DNA of 47,766 nucleotides from an uncultured Ruminococcus sp. (GTDB taxonomy: Bacteria; Bacillota; Clostridia; Oscillospirales; Ruminococcaceae), in NCBI GenBank assembly GCA_937926145.1, contig CALANW010000046.1:1-47766 (forward strand), given 5' to 3'. Under the pieces are notes generated by a model. The model searched no databases and was not told where the DNA came from. It worked only from the letters and a program-made list of their open reading frames with translations. Below, in pieces: positions 17,246-26,013 of the stretch (position 1 is the stretch's first letter; the number at the start of each line of letters is the position of its first letter). The position numbers and the translations under genes were made by a program.

Positions 17246-17497
17246 TATAAAGGCAATGATAAAGAGAGTAGCGGACTTTTTTCTTCCAAAGAGAGGGCGG
17301 GTTGGTGAAAACGCTCGGAGAGTTTGTGCGTGAAGGACACTTTTGAGCCGCTGTATGAACAATGGAGCGTTTTTCTCCCAAAGTACAGCCGTTTCCTGCG
17401 TTAAGGGGCATAAAAGTTCGGTTATTCCGATAAAATAGGGTGGCACCACGATTTTTACAAGTCGTCCCTTGTTCTCACGACAAGGACGGCTTTTATT
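17246..17497 (+). ncRNA. T-box riboswitch controlling hisS-aspS
   Basis: A tRNA-sensing leader. The stem I base pairs AGCGG (near 17271) with CCGCT (near 17350); its specifier strand reads GTGAAGGACACTTTTGAGC, with GACAC at 17336-17340. The T-box proper, AGGGTGGCACCACG, is at 17437-17450. The terminator (17459-17494) pairs GTCGTCCCTTGT with ACAAGGACGGC and ends in TTTTATT. Uncharged tRNA should stabilise the antiterminator and let the synthetase genes be read. The specifier can be read as CAC (His) or, two bases earlier, GAC (Asp), matching the two genes downstream. Confidence 0.93.
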
Positions 17498-17529
17498 ATT
17501 TCGCAAAAAAGCTGAAAAGGAGTTTTGAT

Positions 17530-18858
17530 ATGGAGCTTATCACAAAAAGACCAAAGGGTACGCAGGACGTTAAGCCTGCTGACGTTTACAAGTGGCACAC
17601 TGTCGAGCAGATCGCTGCTGAAACCGCCGAATGTTACGGTTTTAAGGAAATTCGTTTCCCGACTTTTGAAAACACGAAGCTTTTCAAGCGCAGTGTCGGC
17701 GATTCGACGGACGTTGTACAGAAAGAGATGTACGGCGTGACTGCAAAGAGTTCCGCCAACGGCAAGGATGATGATGATTTCACGCTTCGTCCCGAGGGTA
17801 CAGCAGGTGCGGCGAGAGCTGTTCTCGAAAACGGTATGCTTTCGGACGCACTTCCGCAGAAGGTTTACTACAACATTTCTTGTTTCAGACACGAAAAGCC
17901 GCAGGCAGGCAGACTTCGTGAATTCCACCAGTTCGGTGCGGAAATGTACGGAAGCGCTTCTCCTGCCGCTGATGCTGAAATGATAGCAATGGTAGATGCT
18001 TTTCTCCGCCGTCTTGGAATAAAGGGCATTGCGCTCAACATCAATTCTATCGGCTGTCCGAAGTGCCGCGGCGAATACCACAAGGCTTTGAAGAGCTACT
18101 TCGAGGGCAGAAAGGACGAGCTTTGCGGAACTTGTCAGGAACGTCTTGAAAAGAATCCTATGAGAATTCTTGACTGCAAGAGCCCGATATGCCAGGGCAT
18201 TGCAAAGGACGCTTCCGTTATTCTTGACTATCTCTGCGATGACTGCAAGAGCCACTTTGAAAAGCTTCAGAAGAATCTTACAGCGATGAACATTGAGTTC
18301 ACCGTCAACCCGAAGATAGTAAGAGGTCTTGACTACTACACAAAGACGGTTTTCGAGTTTGTCACAACGAGCATCGGCGCGCAGGGAACAGTCTGCGGCG
18401 GCGGACGTTACGACGGACTTATTGAACAGCTCGGCGGCGCTCCGACTCCTGCTCTCGGCTTTGCAATGGGTATTGAGCGTCTTATTATGACAATGGAAAG
18501 TCAGGGCTGCGACTTTATCGAGCCGAAGAAGTGTGCTCTCTACATTGCCGCAATGGACGAAGCTGCTCTTGAAAAGGCTATCGTTCTCACAAAAACGCTC
18601 CGTGACGACGGAATATGGGCAGAGTATGACCTTGCCGGACGTGGATTAAAGGCGCAGATGAAGTATGCGAACAAGCTCGGCGCAGATTTCTCTATGGTTC
18701 TCGGCAGCAACGAGATAGAGAGCGGCAAGGCAAACCTTAAAAATATGGAAACGGGCGAGCAGACGGAAATTTCCCTCGGTGACTCGTTCCTCGACGATTT
18801 TTCCAACATTTCAGTTGCGAATATGTTCAGCGGTGTGCTGAATGATATTGATATTTGA
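17530..18858 (+). CDS. hisS: Histidine-tRNA ligase
   Basis: Class II synthetase that charges tRNA-His. The 442 residues contain the class II motifs: motif 2 region TLRPEGTAGAARAV, the histidine-specific RGLDYYTKTVFEF, and motif 3 LGFAMGIERLIM; a C-terminal anticodon-binding domain follows. A CPKCRGEYHKAL segment with further CxxC pairs suggests a Cys-rich insertion. The ATG at 17530 has AAAAGGAG eight bases before it, and the frame upstream runs into the T-box terminator. It is transcribed with aspS (43-base gap) under T-box control. Confidence 0.97.
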   Translation: MELITKRPKGTQDVKPADVYKWHTVEQIAAETAECYGFKEIRFPTFENTKLFKRSVGDSTDVVQKEMYGVTAKSSANGKDDDDFTLRPEGTAGAARAVLENGMLSDALPQKVYYNISCFRHEKPQAGRLREFHQFGAEMYGSASPAADAEMIAMVDAFLRRLGIKGIALNINSIGCPKCRGEYHKALKSYFEGRKDELCGTCQERLEKNPMRILDCKSPICQGIAKDASVILDYLCDDCKSHFEKLQKNLTAMNIEFTVNPKIVRGLDYYTKTVFEFVTTSIGAQGTVCGGGRYDGLIEQLGGAPTPALGFAMGIERLIMTMESQGCDFIEPKKCALYIAAMDEAALEKAIVLTKTLRDDGIWAEYDLAGRGLKAQMKYANKLGADFSMVLGSNEIESGKANLKNMETGEQTEISLGDSFLDDFSNISVANMFSGVLNDIDI

Positions 18859-18901
18859 TCTCAATAATATAAATCAAAATTGAATTCAGGAGGAAAATAA
18901 A

Positions 18902-20683
18902 ATGGCAGACACAATGGCAGGCCTCCACCGCACACATTATTGCGGCGAGGTTCTTAAAGCAGGAGAAACAGTTACAGTCGGCGGCTACGTTGACACGGTA
19001 AGAAACAAGGGCGGTATCATCTTTATCGTTCTTCGTGACAGAACGGGCGTTGTTCAGCTCACTTTCAACGAAACAACGGACAAGGCAGTTTTTGAAAAGG
19101 CTGCTTCCTGCCACTCGGAATATGTTCTTATGGCAAAGGGTGAAGTTCGTGAGCGTGAGAGCGTAAACGACAAGATCGCTACGGGTCACGTTGAGATCTT
19201 CGTTGACGACCTCCGTATCCTCGCAAAGGCTCAGACACCTCCGTTCGAGATCGTTGACGACACGAACACTAACGAGGAGCTTCGCTTAAAGTACCGTTAC
19301 CTCGACCTTCGCCGCAAGAAGCTTCAGGATAACATCATTAAGAGAAGCAAGATCGCAAAGGTCGCAAGAGATTACTTCGCAGAGAACGGCTTTATCGAAA
19401 TTGAAACTCCTATGATGATAAAGTCAACTCCTGAGGGCGCAAGAGATTACCTCGTTCCGTCAAGAGTTCACCCAGGCAAGTTTTATGCTCTCCCACAGTC
19501 GCCGCAGATCTACAAGCAGCTCCTTATGATCGCAGGCTTCGACAGATATATCCAGCTTGCACGCTGCTTCCGTGATGAAGACCTCCGTGCGGACAGACAG
19601 CCTGAATTCACACAGATCGACCTTGAAATGTCGTTCGTTGATACAGAGGATATTATGCAGATGGCAGAGGGCTTCGTAAAGAGAGAATTCTCCGAGGTTC
19701 TCGGCATCGATATCCCAACGCCGCTCCCAAGACTTACCTATACCGAAGCAATGAACCGTTATGGTTCGGATAAGCCCGATACACGTTTCGGAATGGAGAT
19801 CACAGACATCACCGATACAGTTAAGGGTACGGATTTCGTTGTGTTCAGCTCCGCTATTGAAGCAGGCGGCACAGTTCGCGCTATCACAGCAAAGAACGCA
19901 GCAGCAACTCTTACAAGAAAAGAAATAGACAAGCTCATCGAACACGCAAAGGGCATCGGCGCAAAGGGTCTTGCTTATATCCGTTGGCATGACGACGCTC
20001 CTAACTGCTCATTCGGCAAGTTCCTCAAGGACGGCGAGCTTGACGCTATCCTCAAAGCAACAGGCGCAGAAAAGGGCGATGTAGTCCTTATCGCAGCCGA
20101 CAAGAACAGCGTTGTTCTCCCTCTCCTCGGCGCGCTCCGTCTTAAAGTTGCAAAGCAGCTCAATATTATCCCCGAGGGCAAGTTCAACTTCCTTTGGATC
20201 ACAGAGTTCCCATTCTTTGAATGGAACGAAGAAACACAGCACTGGGACGCTATGCATCACCCATTCACAATGCCAATGGACGAGTGCCTCCAGTACCTCG
20301 ACAGCGACCCGAGCAAGGTATTCGCAAAGGCTTATGACCTCGTTCTCAACGGCACAGAGCTTTCGAGCGGTTCTATCCGTATCACAGACTATGAACTTCA
20401 GCAGAAGATGTTCGAGTCCCTCGGTCTTACCGATGAAGAAATTCAGGCGAAGTTCGGCTTCCTCGTTGATGCATACAAGTACGGTGCAGCACCTCACGGC
20501 GGTATGGGAATCGGACTTGACAGACTTTCGATGATAATGTGCGGCGCGGATAACCTCCGTGATGTCCTCGCATTCCCGAAGGTACAGAACGCATCGGAGC
20601 TTATGTCCGCTTGCCCTGCCGAAGTCGATAAGGACAGCCTTGATATTCTCGGTATTGCTGTTACAAAGACGGAAGAAGAATAA
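18902..20683 (+). CDS. aspS: Aspartate-tRNA ligase
   Basis: Class IIb synthetase of the bacterial type (593 residues). An N-terminal OB-fold anticodon-binding domain covers about residues 1-105. The catalytic domain has motif 2 (RCFRDEDLRADRQPEFTQID) and motif 3 (GMGIGLDRLSM), interrupted by the bacterial GAD insertion. The ribosome site AGGAGG is seven to eight bases before the ATG. It follows hisS in one T-box-controlled operon. The stop is followed within a few bases by a heptamer repeat array and then a terminator. A discriminating and a non-discriminating enzyme cannot be told apart here. Confidence 0.97.
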   Translation: MADTMAGLHRTHYCGEVLKAGETVTVGGYVDTVRNKGGIIFIVLRDRTGVVQLTFNETTDKAVFEKAASCHSEYVLMAKGEVRERESVNDKIATGHVEIFVDDLRILAKAQTPPFEIVDDTNTNEELRLKYRYLDLRRKKLQDNIIKRSKIAKVARDYFAENGFIEIETPMMIKSTPEGARDYLVPSRVHPGKFYALPQSPQIYKQLLMIAGFDRYIQLARCFRDEDLRADRQPEFTQIDLEMSFVDTEDIMQMAEGFVKREFSEVLGIDIPTPLPRLTYTEAMNRYGSDKPDTRFGMEITDITDTVKGTDFVVFSSAIEAGGTVRAITAKNAAATLTRKEIDKLIEHAKGIGAKGLAYIRWHDDAPNCSFGKFLKDGELDAILKATGAEKGDVVLIAADKNSVVLPLLGALRLKVAKQLNIIPEGKFNFLWITEFPFFEWNEETQHWDAMHHPFTMPMDECLQYLDSDPSKVFAKAYDLVLNGTELSSGSIRITDYELQQKMFESLGLTDEEIQAKFGFLVDAYKYGAAPHGGMGIGLDRLSMIMCGADNLRDVLAFPKVQNASELMSACPAEVDKDSLDILGIAVTKTEEE

Positions 20684-20687
20684 GTTT

Positions 20688-20795
20688 AATGCGTAATTCG
20701 TAATGCGTAATTCGTAATTATTTTGCTCAGCAAATTTGCATTGAAAACCTATTTCTGTTGGGGACGGGTTTCCCGTCCTGCGCCGCAAGGCGTTT
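20688..20795 (+). repeat. Heptamer array and GTTGGGGACGGG hairpin after aspS
   Basis: TAATGCG/TAATTCG heptamers (20688-20721) start about four bases after the aspS stop. Then come a TTGCTCAGCAAA mini-hairpin, GGGGACGGGTTTCCCGTCC and GCGCCGCAAGGCG, in the order seen after dpaB and the SPFH gene. Confidence 0.8.
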
Positions 20796-20808
20796 TACGA
20801 TAAAACAG

Positions 20809-20855
20809 ATGCCCCTTTTTCATCGGATAGAACCGTTGAAAAGGGGGCATTTTTG
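20809..20855 (+). terminator. Terminator of the hisS-aspS operon
   Basis: ATGCCCCTTTTTCA and TGAAAAGGGGGCAT form a strong stem followed by TTTTTG. It lies after the repeat block. Confidence 0.88.
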
Positions 20856-20923
20856 TATAGTATAAGGACAGCACATTCAACCGGCGGTTGATTTTTGCGC
20901 CGCAGATTTAAACCAACATTCGT

Positions 20924-20953
20924 TTGACATCAGACCTTTTCTTATGCTACAAT
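20924..20953 (+). promoter_or_regulatory. Promoter of the XRE-bactofilin gene
   Basis: TTGACA, 18 bases, TACAAT with TGC before the -10. It is about 45 bases upstream of the start codon. Confidence 0.82.
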
Positions 20954-20997
20954 GTATTTAACAAAAGCTTTTGAATTTTAATAAAAGGATAGATAAT

Positions 20998-21780
20998 ATG
21001 AACATAAGTATAGGTGAAAATATCAAAATTCTCCGCAAAAATATGGGCATCGGTCAGGAAATTCTTGCGAATGCGGTCGGTGTTTCGGTTCAGGCTGTAT
21101 CAAAATGGGAAACGGGACAGTCTTTGCCCGATGTCGGGATAATACCGGATATTGCGGATTTTTTCAAGGTAAGCATCGACAGCCTTTTCTTCGGTAAAAG
21201 TTCAGGCGGTGCAAGTACGGAAAAGATGACCCTGCCGAATGACGATAAGCTCTACATTGTTCAGGTTCTCAACGGCGAGATCCTTTCCGGTGGAAAATGG
21301 GATAAGGACAAATGTATCAATCTTTCTGCCGAAAATTTTGAGGGAACACTTAACACTGAAATATGGGGAAACGCAAGCATAAACGGCGATGTGAAAGGCG
21401 GTCTGCACGCAGGCGGTGATGCAGCGTGTAAAAATGTCAACGGCGGTCTGCACGCAGGAAGAGATATCGCATGCCAAAATGTCGGAGGCGGTATTTGTGC
21501 GGGGAATACGGTGTCCTGCGGAAATGTTGTCGGAGATGTGAACTCGGGCAGCGACATATACTGCGGAAATGTTGTCGGAAATGTCAGCACGGGAAACGAG
21601 ATCACCTGCGGAAACATAAGCGGCAGCGTCAATGCAAATAATAATGTTCATTGCGGAGATATTTCCGAATGCGGAAAGATATCCTGCACAACGCTCCGGG
21701 TCAAGGGCGGAATAGAATGTGATTCAATTGAGTGCGGCGGAGATATACACACGGAAGAAAAGATCAATGACATCAACTGA
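20998..21780 (+). CDS. XRE-family regulator fused to bactofilin-like repeat domain
   Basis: A 260-residue two-part protein. Residues about 5-65 are a Cro/C1-type helix-turn-helix (ILRKNMGIGQEILANAVGVS; VSKWETGQSLPDV). After a linker, residues about 110-255 form short Gly/Cys/Asn repeats of roughly 12-13 residues (CGNVVGDVNSGSDIY; CGNVVGNVSTGNEIT). The regular spacing suggests a right-handed beta-helix like the bactofilin (DUF583) polymer-forming fold. The ATG at 20998 has AAAAGGA nine bases upstream. The gene is monocistronic with a good promoter. The many Cys in the repeats (about 12) are unusual for a bactofilin and could bind metal or sense redox state; that is a guess. No membrane segment is seen. 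Confidence 0.8.
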   Translation: MNISIGENIKILRKNMGIGQEILANAVGVSVQAVSKWETGQSLPDVGIIPDIADFFKVSIDSLFFGKSSGGASTEKMTLPNDDKLYIVQVLNGEILSGGKWDKDKCINLSAENFEGTLNTEIWGNASINGDVKGGLHAGGDAACKNVNGGLHAGRDIACQNVGGGICAGNTVSCGNVVGDVNSGSDIYCGNVVGNVSTGNEITCGNISGSVNANNNVHCGDISECGKISCTTLRVKGGIECDSIECGGDIHTEEKINDIN

Positions 21781-21835
21781 TCCGCTTCATCTTATGTTTA
21801 GTATTGGCATTACTCAGCTTTGTTGAAAATGACTA

Positions 21836-21864
21836 TTGTATTTTGCCGCTTTTTATGGTAGAAT
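21836..21864 (+). promoter_or_regulatory. Promoter of pnuC
   Basis: TTGTAT, 17 bases, TAGAAT with TGG before the -10. Transcription would begin near 21871, giving a leader of about 136 bases. Confidence 0.75.
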
Positions 21865-21865
21865 A

Positions 21866-21995
21866 TCAGCATTGAAGTTGCTGCTGCCGAGTAGCAACAA
21901 TGCTTAGTATAAAACAAGCATTCGTCTATACATCGTTAGGTCGGATCCCTTTCGGGGTTTGCAGATGTATATGCGAATGCTTTTTGTTTTTGGGA
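21866..21995 (+). promoter_or_regulatory. Structured leader of pnuC, candidate attenuator or riboswitch
   Basis: Two hairpins fill the leader. The first pairs AGCATTG with CAATGCT outside and GTTGCT with AGCAAC inside (21868-21904). The second pairs AAGCATTCG with CGAATGCTT and TATACATC with GATGTATA (21919-21983), and is followed at once by TTTTGTTTTTGG, so it would act as a terminator just before the ribosome site. I could not match it to the TPP, FMN or guanidine classes; a nicotinamide or NAD-type ligand is guessed only from the gene. The pnuC start is 24 bases beyond. Confidence 0.6.
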
Positions 21996-22006
21996 GAGGA
22001 TATTTT

Positions 22007-22714
22007 ATGTCAAAAAAATTCAAGGACTATTTTTCCAAAGCGGAGATAATACTTTGGCTTTCCTCGGCGATGCTGATAGTGGTTTCGTTCTGCATTTTTG
22101 ACGGAAAGGGTTTCGGAACGCTTTCCGCTTCGCTCATCGGCGTGACAGCGATAATCTTTAATGCAAAGGGCAACCCGTTCGGTCAGCTTTTAATGGTCAT
22201 TTTCAGCATTATTTATGGCGTTATCTCGTTCTCATTTTCCTATTACGGCGAAATGATAACGTACCTCGGAATGACGATGCCAATGGCGGTTTTCGCACTC
22301 ATTTCATGGCTGAAAAATCCCTACAACGGCAACCGTTCGGAGGTAAAGGTCAACTCTGTCGGGAAAAAAGAGGTACTGCTTATGTCTGTTGCCGCAATTG
22401 TTGTGACGTTTGTTTTTTATTTTATCCTGAAAATATTCAATACCGCAAATATCGTGCCGAGTACGATATCCGTCACAACAAGCTTTCTCGCCGTTTATCT
22501 CACATTCCGCAGAAGTCCGGCGTTTTCCCTTGCATACGCCGCGAATGACATCGTGCTTATCATATTGTGGTCGCTCGCAAGTATGGAAGACCCACGCTAT
22601 ATTTCGGTGACAGTCTGCTTTGCGGCATTTTTGGCAAATGATATCTATGCTTTTATAAGCTGGCAGAAGATGAAAAAACGTCAGCTTCAAAGCTCCGCAC
22701 AAACCACTGTATAA
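22007..22714 (+). CDS. pnuC: PnuC-family nicotinamide riboside (vitamin) transporter
   Basis: A polytopic membrane protein of 235 residues with about seven hydrophobic segments. The segments FNAKGNPFGQLLMVIFSIIY and YYGEMITYLGMTMPMAVFAL are typical of PnuC. PnuC proteins take up unphosphorylated vitamins by facilitated diffusion, usually nicotinamide riboside, sometimes thiamine or riboflavin. The ATG at 22007 follows GGAGAGGA; the ATG at 21959 lies inside the terminator hairpin. Its last 62 bases overlap, tail to tail, the end of rfbB on the other strand. The leader hairpins suggest control by attenuation. Confidence 0.88.
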   Translation: MSKKFKDYFSKAEIILWLSSAMLIVVSFCIFDGKGFGTLSASLIGVTAIIFNAKGNPFGQLLMVIFSIIYGVISFSFSYYGEMITYLGMTMPMAVFALISWLKNPYNGNRSEVKVNSVGKKEVLLMSVAAIVVTFVFYFILKIFNTANIVPSTISVTTSFLAVYLTFRRSPAFSLAYAANDIVLIILWSLASMEDPRYISVTVCFAAFLANDIYAFISWQKMKKRQLQSSAQTTV

Positions 22715-23645
22715 CCTCGGGCAGCTTTGTGTCAAAATCGGTCAGCGAAAAAGCACCAAGTTCACAGCGCTTTTTCTCCGCCGAGATCGCATACCGTCTG
22801 TCGTGCCCCTTTCGGTCGGGGACAAACTCCGTATCAGCATTTTTTACGCCGAGCTTTTCAAGTGCATCAATAACTTTTTCTATCAATTCAAGGTTGGAAA
22901 GCTCGTTATCCGCGCCGATGTTGTATATTTCGCCTGCTTTTCCGTTTTCGAGTATCATCTCAACGGCTTTGCAGTGGTCTTTGACGTATATCCAGTCGCG
23001 GATATTCCTGCCGTCACCGTAAATCGGTATCTTTTCGCCGCTGACAGCTTTTTTCACCGCAAGCGGAATAAGCTTTTCGGGGTACTGGCGTTCGCCGTAG
23101 TTGTTTGAACAACGCGAAACGGTCACATTCAAGCCGTAGGTCTTATAATATGCGAGCGCAAGCATATCCGCCGCGGCTTTTGATGCGCTGTACGGCGAAT
23201 GAGGCGCTGACGGCGTTGCTTCGGTGAATTTTTGGCCGCTTTCAAGCGGAAGATCACCGTAGACCTCGTCCGTGGAAATTTGGTGGAAGCGCTTCACTTT
23301 GTATTCGAGCGAAGCATCGAGCAATGCAGCAGTCCCCATATAATTCGTTTCGAGGAAAATCTGCGGCGAAGCTATTGAGCGGTCAACGTGGCTTTCTGCA
23401 GCGAAATTCACGACCTTATCGGGGCGAACTTCGTCAAAAAGCCTTTTCAGCAGCTCTCTGTCGCAGATATCACCCCTGACGAAGCGGAAATGCTCATTTT
23501 TCTGCGCCGAAGCGAGGTTATCCATACTTCCTGCGTAAGTAAGCTTATCAAGGCAGACAACGCTGTCCTCGGGGCAGCTTTCAAGGTGCATATCGATGAA
23601 GTGCGAGCCGATGAAGCCTGCACCGCCTGTTACAAGGACGGTCAT
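22653..23645 (-). CDS. rfbB: dTDP-glucose 4,6-dehydratase
   Basis: An extended short-chain dehydrogenase of 330 residues that makes dTDP-4-keto-6-deoxyglucose, the precursor of rhamnose and other deoxysugars of cell-surface polysaccharide. It has the NAD-binding TGGAGFIGSHF at 6-16, STDEVYGDL, the catalytic pair in SPYSASKAAAD, and the C-terminal family signature GHDRRYAIS. The ATG overlaps the ppk stop (ATGA), so it is translated with ppk. The other rhamnose genes (rfbA, C, D) are not in the window, and pairing with ppk is unusual. The C-terminus overlaps pnuC by 62 bases and may be extended. Confidence 0.9.
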   Translation of the reverse strand: MTVLVTGGAGFIGSHFIDMHLESCPEDSVVCLDKLTYAGSMDNLASAQKNEHFRFVRGDICDRELLKRLFDEVRPDKVVNFAAESHVDRSIASPQIFLETNYMGTAALLDASLEYKVKRFHQISTDEVYGDLPLESGQKFTEATPSAPHSPYSASKAAADMLALAYYKTYGLNVTVSRCSNNYGERQYPEKLIPLAVKKAVSGEKIPIYGDGRNIRDWIYVKDHCKAVEMILENGKAGEIYNIGADNELSNLELIEKVIDALEKLGVKNADTEFVPDRKGHDRRYAISAEKKRCELGAFSLTDFDTKLPEVIQWFVRSFEADVFSSSASL

Positions 23646-25816
23646 TTCTGCGCCCTGCGGTTCTTTTTGCTGCGGCGGCGCTTTACCTTAACGTGCTTTG
23701 CATTCAGAACGGCAGGCTTTGCGTTTTTTGCCGCAATTTGCTGAGAATGTTGAACTGCGATAGCCGCATTTGCAGCACTTTCATCAATAAAGCTCTGCTG
23801 CGAATCAACAAGTTCTTCGCCAAGCTTTGGCTGCTTATATTTATAGGAGCTGTCGGGGAGCATAATTCTTGCTTTTACGTTATCGGCAAGCATTGTGTTG
23901 AAGATGTGGACAATTCTTTCGCGAACGTGTTCATCATAGATAGGCGCTGCGACCTCGACACGGCGGATAGTGTTTCTTGTCATAAAGTCGGCGGAGGAGA
24001 TATAAAGCTTCATATCCTTGCCCTTGCCGAACATATAGATTCGCGCGTGTTCAAGATAGCGACCGACAATGCTCGTAACCTCGATATTGTCGGTGTAGCC
24101 CTCAACTCCTGCAACAAGGCAGCAGATACCTCTGATGACCATTTGAATTTTTACGCCGTTCATCGAAGCTTCGGCAAGCTTATCGATAAGAACACGGTCG
24201 GTGACGGAGTTCATCTTCAAGCCGATATAAGCTTCCTCGCCGTTTTTAGCCTTTGCGATCTCGCCGTCGATAAGCTCGATTATCTTGTTCTGTAAGCTGA
24301 GCGGGGCAACGAGAAGATGCTGAGTATCTTCAACGAGCGTTCCCATTGAGAGGGCATTGAAAACTGCACCTGCTTCGGCTGCGATATCGCGGTTCGCTGT
24401 CATAAGGCAGAGGTCGGTATAAAGCGCGGAGGTTTTTTCGTTATAGTTGCCCGTGCCTATCTGAGTGATATATTCAACGCCGTTTCCGTTTTTGCGTGTG
24501 ATAAGGCAAAGCTTGGAGTGAACTTTAAGGTTCTCAGGTCCGTAGATTACAGTACAGCCTGCATCTTCAAGCTGCTTAGACCAGCCGATGTTGTTTTCTT
24601 CGTCAAATCTTGCACGAAGTTCAACGAGAACAAGGACGTTCTTGCCGTTTTCAGCGGCATTTACGAGCGCTTCGACTACCTTTGAATCGGACGCAACACG
24701 GTACAGGGTTATCTTTATCGAAACGACATTCGGGTCATAAGCCGCTTCGTTGAGCATACGCAGGAAAGGACGGATAGATTCATACGGATAATAGAGCAGA
24801 ACGTCTTTTTTGAGAACCTGATCGATAACGGGCAACTCGTGAACTATCTCACGCGATCTCTGCGGAACGGCTCTCTTGAAGAAAAGCTCGGGGTCGGCAC
24901 TTTCAAGCTTTGCACGGAGAGGGAAAACGCAGGAAAGGTCGAGCGGCGACTTCTGACGGAAGATCTTATCGGGTGTGAGTTCAAGATTGCTGCGCAGGAA
25001 CGCGAGCGATTCCTCGTCAAGCTTGCGCGAAAGCTCCATTCTTACAGGTGAAAGCTTTTTGCGCTTCTGCAAAAGCGCTGTCATAACTTCACGCAGGTCA
25101 ACTTCGTGGTCGTAGAGCGCTTCTTCCATATTTATATCGGCGTTTCGGGTTATTCTTACAAGGGATTTGCAGAGTATCTTATAATTTTTGAAGACGATCG
25201 GCATATAATGAAGTATAAGCTCTTCGACAAGCATAAATCTCATTTTATTTGCGGTCGGGAGGAAGATAACACGCGAGAACGAGCCGCTTGCCGCGATGAT
25301 GCCGAGCTTCATCGACTGCGACTTCGATTCGAGGTGCGCAACGGCGTAAATCTCCTTATTTTTGAGGAACGGGAACGGGTGGCGCTTGTCGATTATCTGC
25401 GGCGAGATGAGCGGAAGTATCTCCTTGGTGAAATATACGCGCAGGAACTCTTCTTCGTCCTTGGAAAGCGCCTTGAAGTCGACCTGTTCAACGCCGTACT
25501 GTTCTTTAAGACGTGACATTATATCGCTGTAAGCCTTGTCACGCATAAGCGCAAGCTCGGTGCAGCGCGCAAAGATAGCCGTGAGCTGCTCTGCGCAGGT
25601 CATATCGGTCTTGTTGTCGCGATCCTGATCGTCAACGAGCGTTCTGTCGTAGAGTGAACCTACTCTTATCATAAAAAATTCGTCAAGGTTGGACTGGAAT
25701 ATCGATGCGAAAAGCAGACGTTCACCAAGCGGGACGCGTTCGTCCATAGCTTCTTCAAGCACACGTTCGTTAAATTTCAGCCAAGAAAGCTCTCTGTTGT
25801 CATAGTATTTTTTCAT
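23642..25816 (-). CDS. ppk: Polyphosphate kinase 1
   Basis: Reversibly polymerises ATP gamma-phosphate into polyphosphate. The 724 residues carry the four-domain PPK1 layout: N domain from ELSWLKFNERVLEEA, a head domain with HPFPFLKNKEIYAV, and two C-terminal phospholipase D-like domains. The autophosphorylated histidine is His433 in KVHSKLCLI, close to the E. coli position, and IGTGNYNEKTS follows. A Lys/Arg-rich tail (KVKRRRSKKNRRAQK) extends past the core. The ATG follows AAAGGATAAAACGGCA. rfbB overlaps its stop by four bases. Confidence 0.96.
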   Translation of the reverse strand: MKKYYDNRELSWLKFNERVLEEAMDERVPLGERLLFASIFQSNLDEFFMIRVGSLYDRTLVDDQDRDNKTDMTCAEQLTAIFARCTELALMRDKAYSDIMSRLKEQYGVEQVDFKALSKDEEEFLRVYFTKEILPLISPQIIDKRHPFPFLKNKEIYAVAHLESKSQSMKLGIIAASGSFSRVIFLPTANKMRFMLVEELILHYMPIVFKNYKILCKSLVRITRNADINMEEALYDHEVDLREVMTALLQKRKKLSPVRMELSRKLDEESLAFLRSNLELTPDKIFRQKSPLDLSCVFPLRAKLESADPELFFKRAVPQRSREIVHELPVIDQVLKKDVLLYYPYESIRPFLRMLNEAAYDPNVVSIKITLYRVASDSKVVEALVNAAENGKNVLVLVELRARFDEENNIGWSKQLEDAGCTVIYGPENLKVHSKLCLITRKNGNGVEYITQIGTGNYNEKTSALYTDLCLMTANRDIAAEAGAVFNALSMGTLVEDTQHLLVAPLSLQNKIIELIDGEIAKAKNGEEAYIGLKMNSVTDRVLIDKLAEASMNGVKIQMVIRGICCLVAGVEGYTDNIEVTSIVGRYLEHARIYMFGKGKDMKLYISSADFMTRNTIRRVEVAAPIYDEHVRERIVHIFNTMLADNVKARIMLPDSSYKYKQPKLGEELVDSQQSFIDESAANAAIAVQHSQQIAAKNAKPAVLNAKHVKVKRRRSKKNRRAQK

Positions 25817-25897
25817 TGCCGTTTTATCCTTTCGGTCAGCGAAGCATCATTTTTATACAATGCTCTGCATAATTATGATTTACCAAACTAAACTATA

Positions 25898-25976
25898 TTC
25901 GCGAACGCAAACTAACTTATACCGCAAACAAGCGCAGCACAGCGGAGCGTGGCGCGAACTGCCCGTGGGGGCTTCC
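25898..25976. repeat. 79-bp direct repeat, copy 1
   Basis: Begins TTCGCGAACGCAAACTAACT and ends CGTGGGGGCTTCC. It matches the copy at 26014 at about 76 of 79 positions, offset by 116 bases. Confidence 0.85.
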
Positions 25977-26013
25977 ACACAATAAGATTTTGTGAAGCTG
26001 TGAAAAATCCGTC

